Below, piece by piece: positions 31,142-42,338 of a stretch of 64,000 nucleotides of DNA. A program made the translations under genes and the position numbers. The stretch is taken from contig JAACJP010000035.1 of the NCBI GenBank assembly GCA_013368375.1, forward strand, positions 1-64,000. The letters are read 5' to 3'. Every line of letters starts with the position of its first letter. The first letter of the stretch is position 1. This stretch comes from Tricholomella constricta. Lineage: Eukaryota > Basidiomycota > Agaricomycetes > Agaricales > Lyophyllaceae. The notes under the pieces are model-generated. The model ran no database searches, was not told the origin of the DNA, and worked only from the letters and a program-made list of their open reading frames with translations.

Positions 31142-34100
31142 CTACTCTACGATGTGCCAGTCTTCATCTGACCACGTTTCATCATCCTTGGCATCTGGTA
31201 GCGATGCCACTGCTTTCAAATCATCTGGTTTGACATAACCCAGCTTGCTCCAGTAGCCCAGACACAAAAGAGCACGCGTGGATTCCGCGGAAAGACGGTT
31301 TCGAACGTGAGAAAGGAGGAGTCGACCCCGGCTGAAGACACGTTTGACGGCCACTGATGAGGCTTAAGGGTGGATTAACAAACATGTAGTAATGTTATTA
31401 GAACAGAGACTTACCAGGAATTGTCAAAAAGTCCCTTGCCATCCGCGATAAACGAGGATAGGAGCCTCGGTTGTCAACCCACCATCGAAGAGGGTCCTTA
31501 ACGTCCTTGATGCGGCCAGTAGTCAAATAGCGGTCCAGTTCTGACATGAAGTCTTCATCAGTGCTTGAATCCGAGCTGTCGTCACTTGTAGATGAGCTGC
31601 TGTCGTGGTCTGGTGAACGAACATTCTGTAAATGACCGTTAGAAAGGTTGAAAACTAAAACGGAACGAGTGCATACCTTTGTTGTAGACGAAGATGGCTG
31701 CGAGCGAACCTCATATGTGGCGTAGTTCCGCTTAAACTCCCCTTTTACGATCTCTTCAGCTGTCTCGATCCATTCCCGATTCCATCCCTGTTTCTCGAAG
31801 TACTTGAGTTTATATTTTGGATGAAGAACTGCACAAAGAGTTAGATTAGCAAGAAATAAAGATTCTAAGTGAAGGAACATACTCATAGCAATCCGATAGA
31901 CCTCGGAGTCATCGCTGAGTGAGTCATACTTGTCCAATAAAGTGGTGCCGACTTTGAGGGCGGCTCGCACAGCAGGCGAGTATTCGTCATTTTCAGCAGC
32001 GGCTGAGAGCTGCGCGTGCATCTTGTCTATGGCTGGAATGACCATCGCAGGGCAGGGTGTGTCGTTAGAGAATTCCAACGTTACAGTTTTGAAAATCTAT
32101 TCAAACAACACGTCACGTAAATGCATGTGAATGACTAGATCAACATTACCTTAAGGCTATCCCGCAGCTGCTTTACAATCGCCCACTCAGTCTCTGAAAG
32201 CTCATAGTCTCGTAGTTTCAGCGCGCGCTCGCCCGTAATCTTGTCAATCGCTGCACGGTAGGCATATGCAAATGTGAGCATGTCGTAGGTTGAATTCCAG
32301 CGGGTGGTAACATCGCGGGGCATCTTGCGAACGGTGAGAGCCTTCTTCTTGTTCAAGATGTTCACTGCTGCCGCACATTCCTCGACAATTTCATACCATC
32401 GTGGAAGGAGGATCGTGGATGAGTTTTTGATCGCGTAGGCGAGTTTCCGAAGCTCAGACGTAGCATCAGAGATAACCGATGGGTGGTAATGATAGGGACT
32501 CACCTTACAGAGCACTCGCTGCACAGGTTTCACCTCTGTCCCAACCCGTCCGATGGCTTGTTCCACAGCCTCGATGTCTTGAGCCAGGATCTCTGCATCC
32601 TCCTCACCATCCTCATCCCCACCCTCATCCATTTCTTTCTCCTCCTTCTCCAAGTCCTCTGCAAGTTCATTGAGGTCGTCATCGTCTATTTCATCTTGCA
32701 GATCAACGGTGGGCTCGTTTTGATTGTTGTTGTTGTTCTTCTTCTTCACATCGAACTGTCGTAAAATTATTTTGACAACAAGATTGACAATATGAGCGAG
32801 ACATCGAGCGCGATTCGCAGCGCCGGGAAAGTGGGATAGAATGCGGGAAAGCACCTCGATCATCTTGTCGTTGGCGCTGGCATTATCGCAGGTGAGTCCG
32901 AGGATCTAGTCAGCCATGAGTTAGTCTTGAGCATGTAACATTGAACCGATGGCTTACCTTTTCCGAAATACCATAGTCTACTAGGATTTTCGCAAAGGCG
33001 TTCGCAAGGTTTGCACCTGAATGAGACACAGCCACCTCTACGATATCAAGAAGCAATGAAATCGGTTCGCCATCATGTTCAAGGTGGACGGTTACGGCTA
33101 CAAATGCCCTCTGATTGGGAGATGTCCATGCATCCGTTGCAAAGTTCAATCGACCATCGTACTCCTTCAAATGACGTAAGTGTTTGAACACTCGCAACAA
33201 AAATTCTGACCTGTAACATCTTAGCGATCCGTCCGTGTACTCTTCGGAATACCGCATGAACATCTTGTGCAACAGTTCTCAAAGAAGGGATTCGATAGTG
33301 GGGCCGGCCCGTTTTCATCAGTCGGTGAAAGCCTGGATCATCGATGATTTTCATGCTCCGCATGCTCTCTGCAACCCATTTCACGCATTCAACCCTAGTA
33401 GAATAGACAATCAGTAAGTACGGACTTGATTCAATGTCGTCAATGCTCACCTGGTTTCAGTGTATGTGTGTGGTCTTGATGAAAATGTGACCGGTCCCTT
33501 TCCCTTCCTTTCGAAGATGGCAGTGATCGAGCCGTCTCGTTGTTTCGCTGCAGTGGTGAGACTTTTTCGGATATCTTCGATACTGAGCTCATGCTTCGTC
33601 TCCAGTGCTTTCTTCACCGTCTCCTCCCCCCAACAGTTCTTTGCATGCTTGTGCATGTTGCTCGTCGACCCTTTATCTGCTTTATCGAGATATCGCCGGA
33701 CAATACGTGGCTTCGGGCCTTTCCCTTTGCATTGAGGCGCACCACACTTGAACTCATGGCAGCGACGGCCGTCAACAATCTCGATTGAAGGCCGCGGTCC
33801 GAAAAATCCATAAATGGGTGAAGTCCAATCTTTTGCCATCCGCTCTGACAAGCTCGTAAATACGTGATAACCCTGTGCAGGATGTTGACTCACCGAGTTC
33901 CTCTTCAGGGTCCTCTTCAGGCTTCTCGATTATCTCAAGATCAGAGTCAGACTCGACGGTATGTGTTTTCCCCTTCCGTTTTTGGCCCGATTTCTCATGA
34001 TCGCTCGCATCACTGTCAGGAACGATGGTTTTCTTTTTCTTCCTCGATGGTTGCGTCGTGCGGGGAGCCTCATCTTCAGATGATTCGGGAGAGGTGGGAG

Positions 34101-34173
34101 TGGCTGGCCTCTTTTTCGATGTTGGTTTGACGTGTTTCTTTGATTGAGTGTCCTTTCTAGTGTTTCTTAGCAC
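31142..34173 (-). CDS. hAT-family transposase (multi-exon)
   Basis: The coding blocks read leftward from 34173. A Lys/Ser/acid-rich N-terminus (34173 to about 33895) is followed by a BED-like zinc finger (RRCHEFKCGAPQCKG, then H-x3-H in NMHKHAKNCW; about 33780-33640). Then come the hAT core with first catalytic Asp in FATDAWTSPNQRAF (about 33150-33120), the second in LTCDNASAND (about 32895), the CHxxH-like RARCLAHIVNLVVK, an acidic insert (32720-32580), the Glu in SELDRYLTTGR and PLRWW (31560-31470), and the C-terminal dimerisation part with VKRVFSRGRLLLSHVRNRLS, ending at 31142. About six introns of 50 nt or so are suggested by frame changes with GT..AG ends; not every junction was resolved. 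All three catalytic acids are visible, so it may be active. Confidence 0.85.
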
Positions 34174-34499
34174 ATATTTTGACTAATCATAATCTAGACT
34201 CACGCAGGTTTCTTCTGATGGTATTGGGCATCGCCATCTTCTTCTTCTGATAGTTCCATGAGGTGTCGAGGGTTTCTCGGAGGAATGTTGTTGCGTGGTT
34301 AGTCTCATACCAAGACCGTCCACGCGTGGACGGTCTTGTACTAAGGTTGATGTATTTGTAAGGCAATGTAAAAACATAAGATTTTGATTTTGAGGCTTAG
34401 AATGCCGGTCTCCAGCTGTGACATGACATAAGTTTTTGATTTGATCGGGTGGACAGCCCTATCGACGCGAGAGACGCGACCGAACCGCGTCCAAATACC
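34174..34499. other. Divergent intergenic region of the hAT element
   Basis: Lies between the transposase (leftward) and the helicase (rightward) and holds the 28-bp palindrome at 34311-34338. A 64-codon minus-strand frame at 34183-34377 runs across the palindrome and is not supported otherwise, though it could be a first transposase exon. Confidence 0.45.
34311..34338. promoter_or_regulatory. 28-bp perfect palindrome centred on ACGCGT
   Basis: Arm CAAGACCGTCCACG is followed at once by its exact reverse complement, so the centre reads ACGCGT, the core of the MluI cell-cycle box bound by MBF-type factors in fungi. It sits between the start of the transposase and that of the helicase, where one site could control both. 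Function is inference; it could also be a transposase binding site or a hairpin. Confidence 0.55.
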
Positions 34500-36781
34500 A
34501 TGAATGTGAACGAGGGCCCGACCGCTTCATCTACGCATCTCAGCCCTGCGCGACCTCCTTCTACACCATCCCGAAATCCACTGAGCAGCATCCCAGACCC
34601 AGCCAATTCGCCTTTCGACACACCCCGCCGTCGAAAAACACCGTCTTCTACCCTACGAGCACCTCAGTCATGCAAATGGCCCCGAATCGGCAAAGTAATA
34701 CCTGTTGAAGACATCGTTAACGCATCACAAGAGCTGTATGGATTCACACCGAGGGAGTGGCAAATCAAGATCTTCACAAAGGCCGCCGAGGGGTTTGATA
34801 CATTCGGCATTGCGGGGACGGGCTCAGGAAAATCCCTGGTGTTTGTGCTGTTAGCATTGGCTGCAGAGATGGCGGACTGTAATGGCCTGGTGATTGTGAT
34901 TAGCCCACTGAAGTCTCTGCAAAAGGATCAGGTTAGTGCCTCTGCTCAGTTGAGTGAGACTCGTAGACTTACATCTCCAGATAGGTGCTCAGGTTTAATG
35001 ATGGGACTGGGAGGGCTCACTATAAGGGTAGAGAGCTCAAGATATCTGCTGTCGCGGTCAACGAGGATAATCATGATGATGCCGTGTTCACTCAACTTGG
35101 ACAGGGTTCTTTCCGCCTCTGCTACGCATCTCCAGAGTGCCTCTTGCGCAATACTCGGTTTAAGAAGCTGTTTCGCCGTGAACATTTTCGAAAACGGATC
35201 ATCGCGATGGTAGTGGACGAGTCGCACGTTATTGAAGCGTGGAAAGATGAGTTTCGAAAAGATTACAATGAGCTCTATACCCTCAGAGTCATTGCGGGTT
35301 CCGAGATACCGTGGATGGCACTTACCGCAACATGTTCCACGCAGACATTCGAAATTATCTACACGACACTCGGCATGGGTGGTGCACGGCCATTCTGGGG
35401 TATCGACCTCGGCTCGGATCGACCTAACCTTGCACAGTGGGTTCGCCCTTTGGAATACTCAGTCGCGTCGATGGCCGATCTCTTCGCATTTGTCCCGCAT
35501 GCACCACAAAGCCCCGAGCAATTCGAAAAAACGATCTTTTACTTTCGAACGCGCCAACTTACCCGCCACGCACTGAAGATCTGTCGAAGCCTGGTGTCTG
35601 TGCAGTTCAGAAGCGTCATGTATGCCTTCACAGCGACTGCCTCGGAGGAGTTTAAGGATAAAGTGACAGACCTCTTTCGAACCAACGAAGCTCGCTTCAT
35701 CTTTGCAACTCTTGCTCTTGGGATGGGCCTTGATATCCCGGACATCTTCAGAGTAGTGATCTACGGTGTCGATACCTTCAACGATGCATTTCAGAAAGGC
35801 GGGCGTGGTGGTCGTGCTCGAGATCTGAAGGCTACGATGATTTGGCTCGTGGAACCGTGGGCCTTCAATCGATCAAAAGTCCTGGAGGAAGGAAACAAGC
35901 TGTCAAAGCGAGAGCACGCAGAGGAGGAAAAGCGGCGCACCATGGACCCTGCGTCCCGGGAATATATCAACCGATCCCAATCCAACCTCTGCATGCGCGC
36001 GTTTGCTTGCAATCATTTCCGTCCTCGTCCAAACCTTCAAGGCTTTCCGTGGTACCAGGCTGAAGGATCCGACTCAGAAGATGAAGTCGAGGGAGCTGAG
36101 GTAACGTGGGTGGTAGAAGAACAGCAGATAGCCATGGGGGGCGCATGCGGTTGTAGTTCGAAATGTTGCCGTGTGGACCCTGAGAAGTCAATTGGGCTTC
36201 TCACAGATACTGAACGGGCGCTCGTTCTCCACCATATGGCGATGCTGGCAGCTCCCACTGGTGCTCACCCAACGAACACTCCCGACAATCAAATTTGTAG
36301 CACTGAACCTCTCTCCGATCTCATTTCAACATGCTCATCTGCTCCTCTCCGATGTTCAAAGCCAGAACGCGAGGTCCTCCGACAAGCTCTTGTATCCTGG
36401 CGTGATGCGCGCTGGGCCTCAATTCGGTCAAATAACCCATTTCTTTCCCGGGAATGGGTCCTATCTGACGGGAACATTAGCCGACTGGTCGACAAGGCCC
36501 ATATCTTGCTCAACAGCCATACGGTTGATGCGAGACTCGTCAACGACATCATCAAATGGATGGCAGATGACCTCAAGATGCATTCTCTTGTCTCTACACT
36601 GCAGAATTTCTGTGCTGCACGCAGAGAACGCGAGATACGCGAAGCAGCAGAGCGGAAGTCAAAACGCCCCAACTCTCGGAGCGTCTCAAGCACGGCGCAC
36701 GATACAGACCTGTTCGCTCAATCATCATCGGAGAATGCTATCTCATCATTCACCTGGCAAATTCAAAACTATATACACTAG
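34500..36781 (+). CDS. RecQ-like superfamily 2 DNA helicase carried by the hAT element
   Basis: Exon 1 from ATG 34500 to 34931, intron 34932-34984 (GTTAGT..ATAG), exon 2 from 34985 to the stop at 36781; 742 residues. A Ser/Pro-rich N-terminus is followed by REWQIKIF (Q-motif region), Walker A GTGSGKS, motif Ia SPLKSLQKDQ, motif II as DESH (in place of DEAH), motif III ALTATC, and a C-terminal helicase lobe with FATLALGMGLDIPDIFRVVIYG and QKGGRGGR. After that come a Cys-containing stretch and a tail unlike standard RecQ (no clear winged helix or HRDC). ATP-driven 3'-5' unwinding is the family activity. It meets the DUF6589 gene tail to tail with a 9-bp gap. It might assist transposition or repair of the donor site; inference only. 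Confidence 0.85.
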
Positions 36782-36790
36782 TAAGTCTAA

Positions 36791-39541
36791 TCAATCATCG
36801 CCGGTCTCCGTACTGATGTCTACATTCGAGAAGGATGCTTCCGGAAACTCAGGATCCATCGCTGTGTCAACATCTAGTCGTCCCTTGGGGTTAGAGAAGG
36901 CAGAATCAATCTCAAGCCCGTCAATGACACTACCCTCACCACCCTCATTTGCCTCCCCATATATTCCAGTAGCACTAGACCCTGTTCGTGTCTTCCAATG
37001 CTCAAACATGCTTTTTTCTGTCAGCATTTCCATCCCGCTCTGCATAACATCCCAGAATATGTGCGCTTTCTTCTTATTCGTGTTACCTGGCTTTTTAGTG
37101 GCAGATATGCGCAGGATCGGGCGATCTTTTGTTCCCGTGTGAACGGTGTGAATAGAGATATCGAGGCATAATGCAGCCAGGTCTGCATCGATGCTGACTT
37201 CTTTCTTGCGCCGATGAAAATCTTGAACACCAAACCACCAGGTGATCTCATGAGAAAGGCTTCGGAGAACCTCAACACATGCAGATGACTTTGTCTGAAC
37301 ATGCTCGATTGATGCACAACTCCCCATTGCAGCGAACATATTCTGCATTGCATGGGAGGATGAGAAAGTGAAAAGGGATGCAACACGGGTTAACATACCT
37401 TTGTAAAACCGTTGTTGTGTTCCAAATATAGGTCCGTAGGAATAGATCGTCCTTTCTTTCCCCATCTGTTAACAAGCCATGTTCGTTCAACAAGCTCCCG
37501 TAATAATGGAGGGAACTCGTATTCGAACTGTGCCTTCATTTCAAGAATCTCATTGCCATAGTTGTGGCAGCCCGCTCCCCGGAACATGAAGACCCAGAAG
37601 TCATATACAGCCCACATCCGACCAACATCCGCATCGCGAATTGCGTCACAGAATTCCCAAAAGAATAGTGCATCTCGGATGAACAGAATGGAGTGTGCAA
37701 GGACTTCGTCACCAAGATCAATGGCATCATGAGCAGCAGCAGTCGTGGCATATTTGGCAACAATCTTCCCAACTACGTCGTCGAACTCTTCGCAATTGGG
37801 TAGCCAGTCTTTCAGATCGTCTACTGAGTCCTTCTTGAGTGTAAGTCTATGAAATAGCAGGTCAGCGATCAGATCAATCAGCCATAATATGGATTCATAC
37901 CTAGTACAATCGAGGATCCGTGCAATCAGTGAATGGTTAACGAGCTCCTTGGCCTTGTTGTACTCTGGCTTTTTGAGATCAAGCTTTGAGCGCCGCAGAA
38001 TATTTCGATGGTGCTCCAAGGAGCTGGGATTTTCGTGACTAGCAAGGCCAAGGTGGGTGCGGAAAAGGCAATACATGGTGTTCAGTTGAAAATGAAACGG
38101 CATTGCAACTTCCTGAACCCAGTCAAATCGAAGGAAGCCAGAGAACTCGTCTTGACGCTCTTCCCTCATGAGACGAAGATTTCGAATTGTTAACCAATCG
38201 CCCACCAAGAGCCGGAGTTCCACCTCGATTAGTTCTGTTGCGAGGCCCAGGAGAGTTGTAAATATCTTCTCTACAACCCGAATTGTACCAGGAACTGATG
38301 CCTCTTCTTCGTTTAGAGCGGGGAGCGGGAAAAACTCGGTTTTTTCATGGCCAAGTCGGCGGATCCGAGGCTTTAGGGAAGCTGTATGCTTGCGCAAAGC
38401 TTTCGATTTTCTCCGCCTGCGAAGATGCCCTGGAGTATACTGGAGTAAGATTGTCCGAATAATGTGTTTGAATGCCGCAGTAATGTGAGCTTGCTTAGCT
38501 TCAGTTGGGAGGAGGGCTTCTAGCGTAAGTTTACGGCGTGCACCAGCGAGTTTGCGACGTTCCAAGATAGAAAGAGCAGATGCATATGCATCTCGAGTGA
38601 AGGATGCGGGCAGCGAGAATACAGCTAGAGTAGTTGCATTGAGTTGTTGAGTAGCCGAATCAATGCGTTGTGAGGCTGTTCGTAACGTAAAATTGATATT
38701 GTCGTAGACGACACTCCAAAGACGGCCAGATGATGTCACAAAATTTCTTGCTTGTAACGTTGCGTCCTCCGATAGTGTAGTCAATGTGCTTTGAACTGTC
38801 CTATTTTTGGTCAGCATTAAATATGAAGTGCACTGGTCAAATTACTCACTGGTAGCTGACTGAGAGTCCCATATGGTTGAAAGTATCAATTATCCGGCGG
38901 CTTGCACCAGAACTGCTCAGGAAGATGCCCATGACAAGCTGAAAGGCATTTGTGGCTCGATTTCGGAAGAAAAGCAACATGCTGATAATGACAACTACAA
39001 TCTGTCTCACATTGCTGAGTTTTGAAAGCTACAGTCATCAAGCATGACCTCATACCTTAGCTGCCATCTCCTCCTTTCCAATTTTCTCGGTATTATTCCA
39101 GCGCTCATAGTCATTCTCCGCTGTAAGAAGAGCATGTAGTAGGAAAGTAAGGCATGGGAGAAGAGTGATGTATGTTTGTTGGATGTTCTTGATCCCGAAA
39201 TTTGCTGTGAGATAAGGTATATCGAGCTTGGAACAAGAGAGTCGCAGAGTGTTGTCATGGTATGCTGTGGTAGACTCTTTGACCATAATTTCTGCTGCCT
39301 TTCGAGTTATTGCGAGGTTGAGCTGGTCTTGAGAGCCAGAGGGTACTTTAGAAGTCCATGCGTCCATGAGCTGGGCCGGAGCATAGGATTTGCCATCTTG
39401 GAATCGCAAACTCTGAACGGCAAGTTCTGAGTTGTAGTAGGTTTCGATGAAGTGGTTTGTTGAGCGAAATCCGCTGCGTTTAATCGCATCAACTGACTGT
39501 GATAACTTGTTACCTGGTGTCGATTCCTTGCGACGCGCCAT
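36791..39541 (-). CDS. DUF6589-type protein carried by the hAT element
   Basis: Exons 39541-39056, 39001-38850, 38800-37901, 37846-37399 and 37342-36791 join in frame (2538 nt) to 845 residues, all with GT..AG introns of 52-56 nt. The middle and end resemble, from memory, the DUF6589 family of Agaricomycetes: FDWVQEVAMPFHFQLN, the ILFIRDALFFWEFCDAIRDAD block, a GCHNYGNEIL block and IPTDLYLEHNNGFTK. A helical segment near residue 150-190 may be hydrophobic. The N-terminal part (MARRKESTPGNKLS) is basic. Biochemical role of this family is not known to me. Its place between the helicase and the right terminus, inside the target duplication, makes it element cargo or machinery. Confidence 0.75.
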
Positions 39542-40445
39542 GGTAGAAAGTCCAGATAATCAGCGCTTACCGAAAGGGTATTTGCAGCGTTGATTGTCAC
39601 ATCAGTAACAGTGATCGATCACGATCCCGGCAACTCAAACCCGAAGAGACTACAATTATTTTGTAGTCTTTTTGAACAGGGACTACAAATGACCCAGGTT
39701 TTTGCACGAGGTCCTGTACTCCCGTCCCGTCAAATTTTCTTGTTATAAGCATACAGGTCAATAGATGCAGTTCATACAAACATATTGTCAGAGGTAATGG
39801 TATATTTTCAGAAAGATCCTGAGGCTACGACGAGCAAACGAGTGCGACTTTACATTGCCATTAGCTAAGCCCTACCTTAGTATAAGCCCCTCACACGTTC
39901 ACGTGTGGGTGGCTTAGTTGAGCCTAGTTGCGTGGTACCGCATCTTCATCCAGTACTTCTTCGACAGTTGGAGATCGACTATGATGTGTAGGTGCTGCTG
40001 TTGTTCATCAGAGTTTATTGGAATTTTGGCTATCTATGCGAACTCACAAGGTGCCGATGGCTTCAAGGTTTGCTTCATTCTTTTGATGACTTGATCTTTA
40101 TCGGCCGAAATATTGTCTTGATCAGTTGCATAGGCTGGGAGCTTTCGTTTACGTGGCTCATTGGTGATGAGAGAAGGGTCAACGTTGTCACGAGCCATGC
40201 GGAAAGGATGGATGGATGTAGATTCAAACGGATGGATCTATATCTGCATCGATGGGTAGCATAGCTACTATACAGCTGTGATCGCGCCATCACCCAACAC
40301 CCGACATAATTTCCAATTCAAGTAAACCCGCCATCACGGATACGGATTATCGACTCTACGGGTACGGATATCAGGTGGATATTAGAACATGTATCCGTAT
40401 CCGTACCCATGTAACCCCTACCCGCCAACCCGGCGGGTACAGCAG
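39542..40445. other. hAT right arm, non-coding
   Basis: About 900 bp between the DUF6589 gene start and the right terminus. It contains small inverted repeats (GACTACAA..TTGTAGTC near 39648-39668; CACACGTTCACGTGTG at 39892-39907) and the right subterminal GGATACGG-type repeats near 40330-40420. No gene is supported. Confidence 0.5.
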
Positions 40446-40462
40446 ACCCGTGTCGAACACTA
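40446..40462 (-). repeat. hAT right terminal inverted repeat
   Basis: ACCCGTGTCGAACACTA, exact inverse of the left end, followed by target duplicate GCGCCGAG (40463-40470). Confidence 0.93.
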
Positions 40463-40915
40463 GCGCCGAGGCTTTGTCGTCTTCGATGTGGGTGCTGAAC
40501 GATGGGGCATAGTTTGGGCGCCGTCTTGTGGGTAGCACTGTCTCCACCGTCCGGGGGTCGACCCCAGTGGTGAAGAACAGGTTGTGGAGAGGGGATCGGT
40601 GGCGCTTGACGTAGCGCTGGGCAGCGTTACGGACTGGGCCATGCAGGGGGTGGGAATCTGGGAGGGAGGCTAGCCGCACCGCGGCTCGTTGTAGGATTTT
40701 GTGGTATAGTAGATCTACGGGCAGAAGGTTAGTGTGGACATCCAGCACGTCACCTGCTGTGGTACTGAGGGAGCCGGTGACGAGCTTTGCAGCGCGTCGC
40801 TGGACTGGAATGAGCTTTCGAGTGACGGCAATAGAGCCGAGTCGCTTTTTGCCGCTTGGAGAGTTGTGAATTCCTGTATACCACACGTCAGCAGCATATG
40901 TGAGGGCAGGGACTG
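40463..40915 (-). pseudogene. LINE pol, region between RT and RNase H (5' piece)
   Basis: Frame starts at the truncated 5' end (PALTYAADVWYTGIH), with VQRRAAKLVTGSLSTT, PVDLLYHKILQRAAVRLASL and a linker to EDDKASA, where the hAT element enters. These are typical of the thumb/linker after RT in RNase H-bearing fungal LINEs. No RT catalytic motif is present. Confidence 0.82.
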
Positions 40916-40929
40916 CTTTACAGAATCTT

Positions 40930-42270
40930 GCTCAGATCATGACGCCTGTACTGCCTAGTCGATTTTTCGCTACAGGCTTACCCTCCGGCTCATTCAACGA
41001 TATAAATTGTCAATTTATTTACTCCTGCAATTTGCTACCACTCCATAAGTAACCTCATGCCGCCTTGTCAAGTCGCGTACAGTCGCTTGCGGCCCCCCAA
41101 CGACGTGTAACTAGAGCCCTCGACATACCTCTTGTCAAGGCGAGCGTCGACTGCGTACTTCAAAGAATGGGTCTGGTTCGACTGACTGCCATTTCCAATC
41201 TCACGTGAAGCATGCAAGGGCCGTCGGGGAGGTGGGATAGGATACTAACGGTTGTATGTGGTTTTATTTCTTCGTTGGTGCTAAATTATTGAACTTCCAC
41301 CTACTTGACCCCCATCTTTCGTCACCCACCTTTAGCACCACCGTCCAGTATACTTGAAGGACCCTCGAGCATCCTGCCTTTGTTCCCCAAGCTCGGTTTT
41401 CGATCTGCCGCTGGTCTCTTGCCCCATCGCCCCTCTCCTTCCCCCCCGCCACCCTCTCCTCCCCCCCTCCTTTGGCCCTCCTGCCGTCGCATTCTTATCG
41501 TCAACGTCATACTCACCTTTTGATTTAGGGACCTTTCCATCGAGTCCGAATGCTAATAATGTATCTGGAAGGCTCGATGAGTGTCAAAAGGGAGTGCACG
41601 AGTCGGAGGCAACATAAAAATGAGCTTAGATGAGCACAGTGATCACCATCATCTCTCACATCCTCGTCCGCTGCGAAACCCGGCCTGTCATCCATTTTAC
41701 CCACAAATCGTAGAACTGCGCAATGCGTCCTCAATCATCTACTTGCAAGGACGTGTATACTCTAACCAGTATGGGGCAACAGCCAGCGAGTGAGATAAAT
41801 GTGGTCCGCATCATTGGTCAGAGATGTACGGTACGAAGATTGCTATCACATCGTCGCTCATCGCAAGCGGCGGTATTACAGTCCTGCATTCGTCATCTAA
41901 TGTCGAGATATGTAGATGGGACCTGCTGTGCAAGAAGGTACAAGGCAAGCTGCGCATCGTGCTCGACGCCACCGCCCTGTGCCCTTTAACGGAGTCGCCA
42001 CCGCGACTCGCTCCTCTCCCTAAGCCGCCTCGCAGGTCAGTCCTTCCCCTTCACGGCCCACCACCTCGACCTCATCGGTGCTCCCCTCTGCAACCCGCGA
42101 CCGCTTCTTCAACGGCAGTCACCTCCAGCTGCTCGGACAGCGAGTGGACAGACTCCAGGTGATCAATCGCTGCTGATTTCAAGTTTCAACGTCCAATGTG
42201 TACAAGTTCCTTCAAGCCAAGAAACGTAGGTAACTGTAATATGCACATCATATAGTATATACCGTACTCG
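40930..42270. other. Stretch without a confident gene
   Basis: Several overlapping short open frames, such as 41824-42162 on the plus strand (MYGTKIAITSSLIASGG), and a polypyrimidine run at 41420-41480. None has a recognisable domain or a clear exon chain. Confidence 0.4.
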
Positions 42271-42338
42271 TCAAAAGACCCAATACAGATACATATGCAT
42301 CCACAAGCTATGTCCAAAGAGGACAACTGCCCTCAGAG

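Larger units (their letters stand above)
30969..40462. mobile_element. hAT transposon with RecQ-like helicase and DUF6589-type gene
   Basis: 9494 bp. Terminal inverted repeats TAGTGTTCGACACGGGT / ACCCGTGTCGAACACTA and an 8-bp target duplication GCGCCGAG (30961-30968 and 40463-40470) are exact. Both ends carry subterminal repeats of the GGATACGG / CCGTACCC type (about 31000-31120 and 40330-40440), typical of hAT ends. Inside: transposase (minus, 31142-34173), helicase (plus, 34500-36781), DUF6589-type gene (minus, 36791-39541). Joining the flanks with one duplicate restores the LINE frame, which proves the limits. Autonomous hAT elements are commonly 3-5 kb with one gene; the two extra genes make this one unusual. 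Confidence 0.93.
29424..40915 (-). mobile_element. 5'-truncated LINE (RNase H-bearing, Tad-like), split by a hAT element
   Basis: The poly-A tail appears as a T-run at 29423-29447 on the plus strand, and a 14-bp target duplication CTTTACAGAATCTT flanks it (29410-29423 and 40916-40929). Minus the hAT insertion and one 8-bp duplicate, the body is about 2.0 kb. It starts within the region after reverse transcriptase, so it was born truncated and cannot move by itself. Confidence 0.85.

Noticed and set aside
34183..34377. 64-codon minus-strand frame upstream of the transposase as an independent gene
   Set aside because: It overlaps the palindrome, has no domain, and may be only a leader or a first exon of the transposase.
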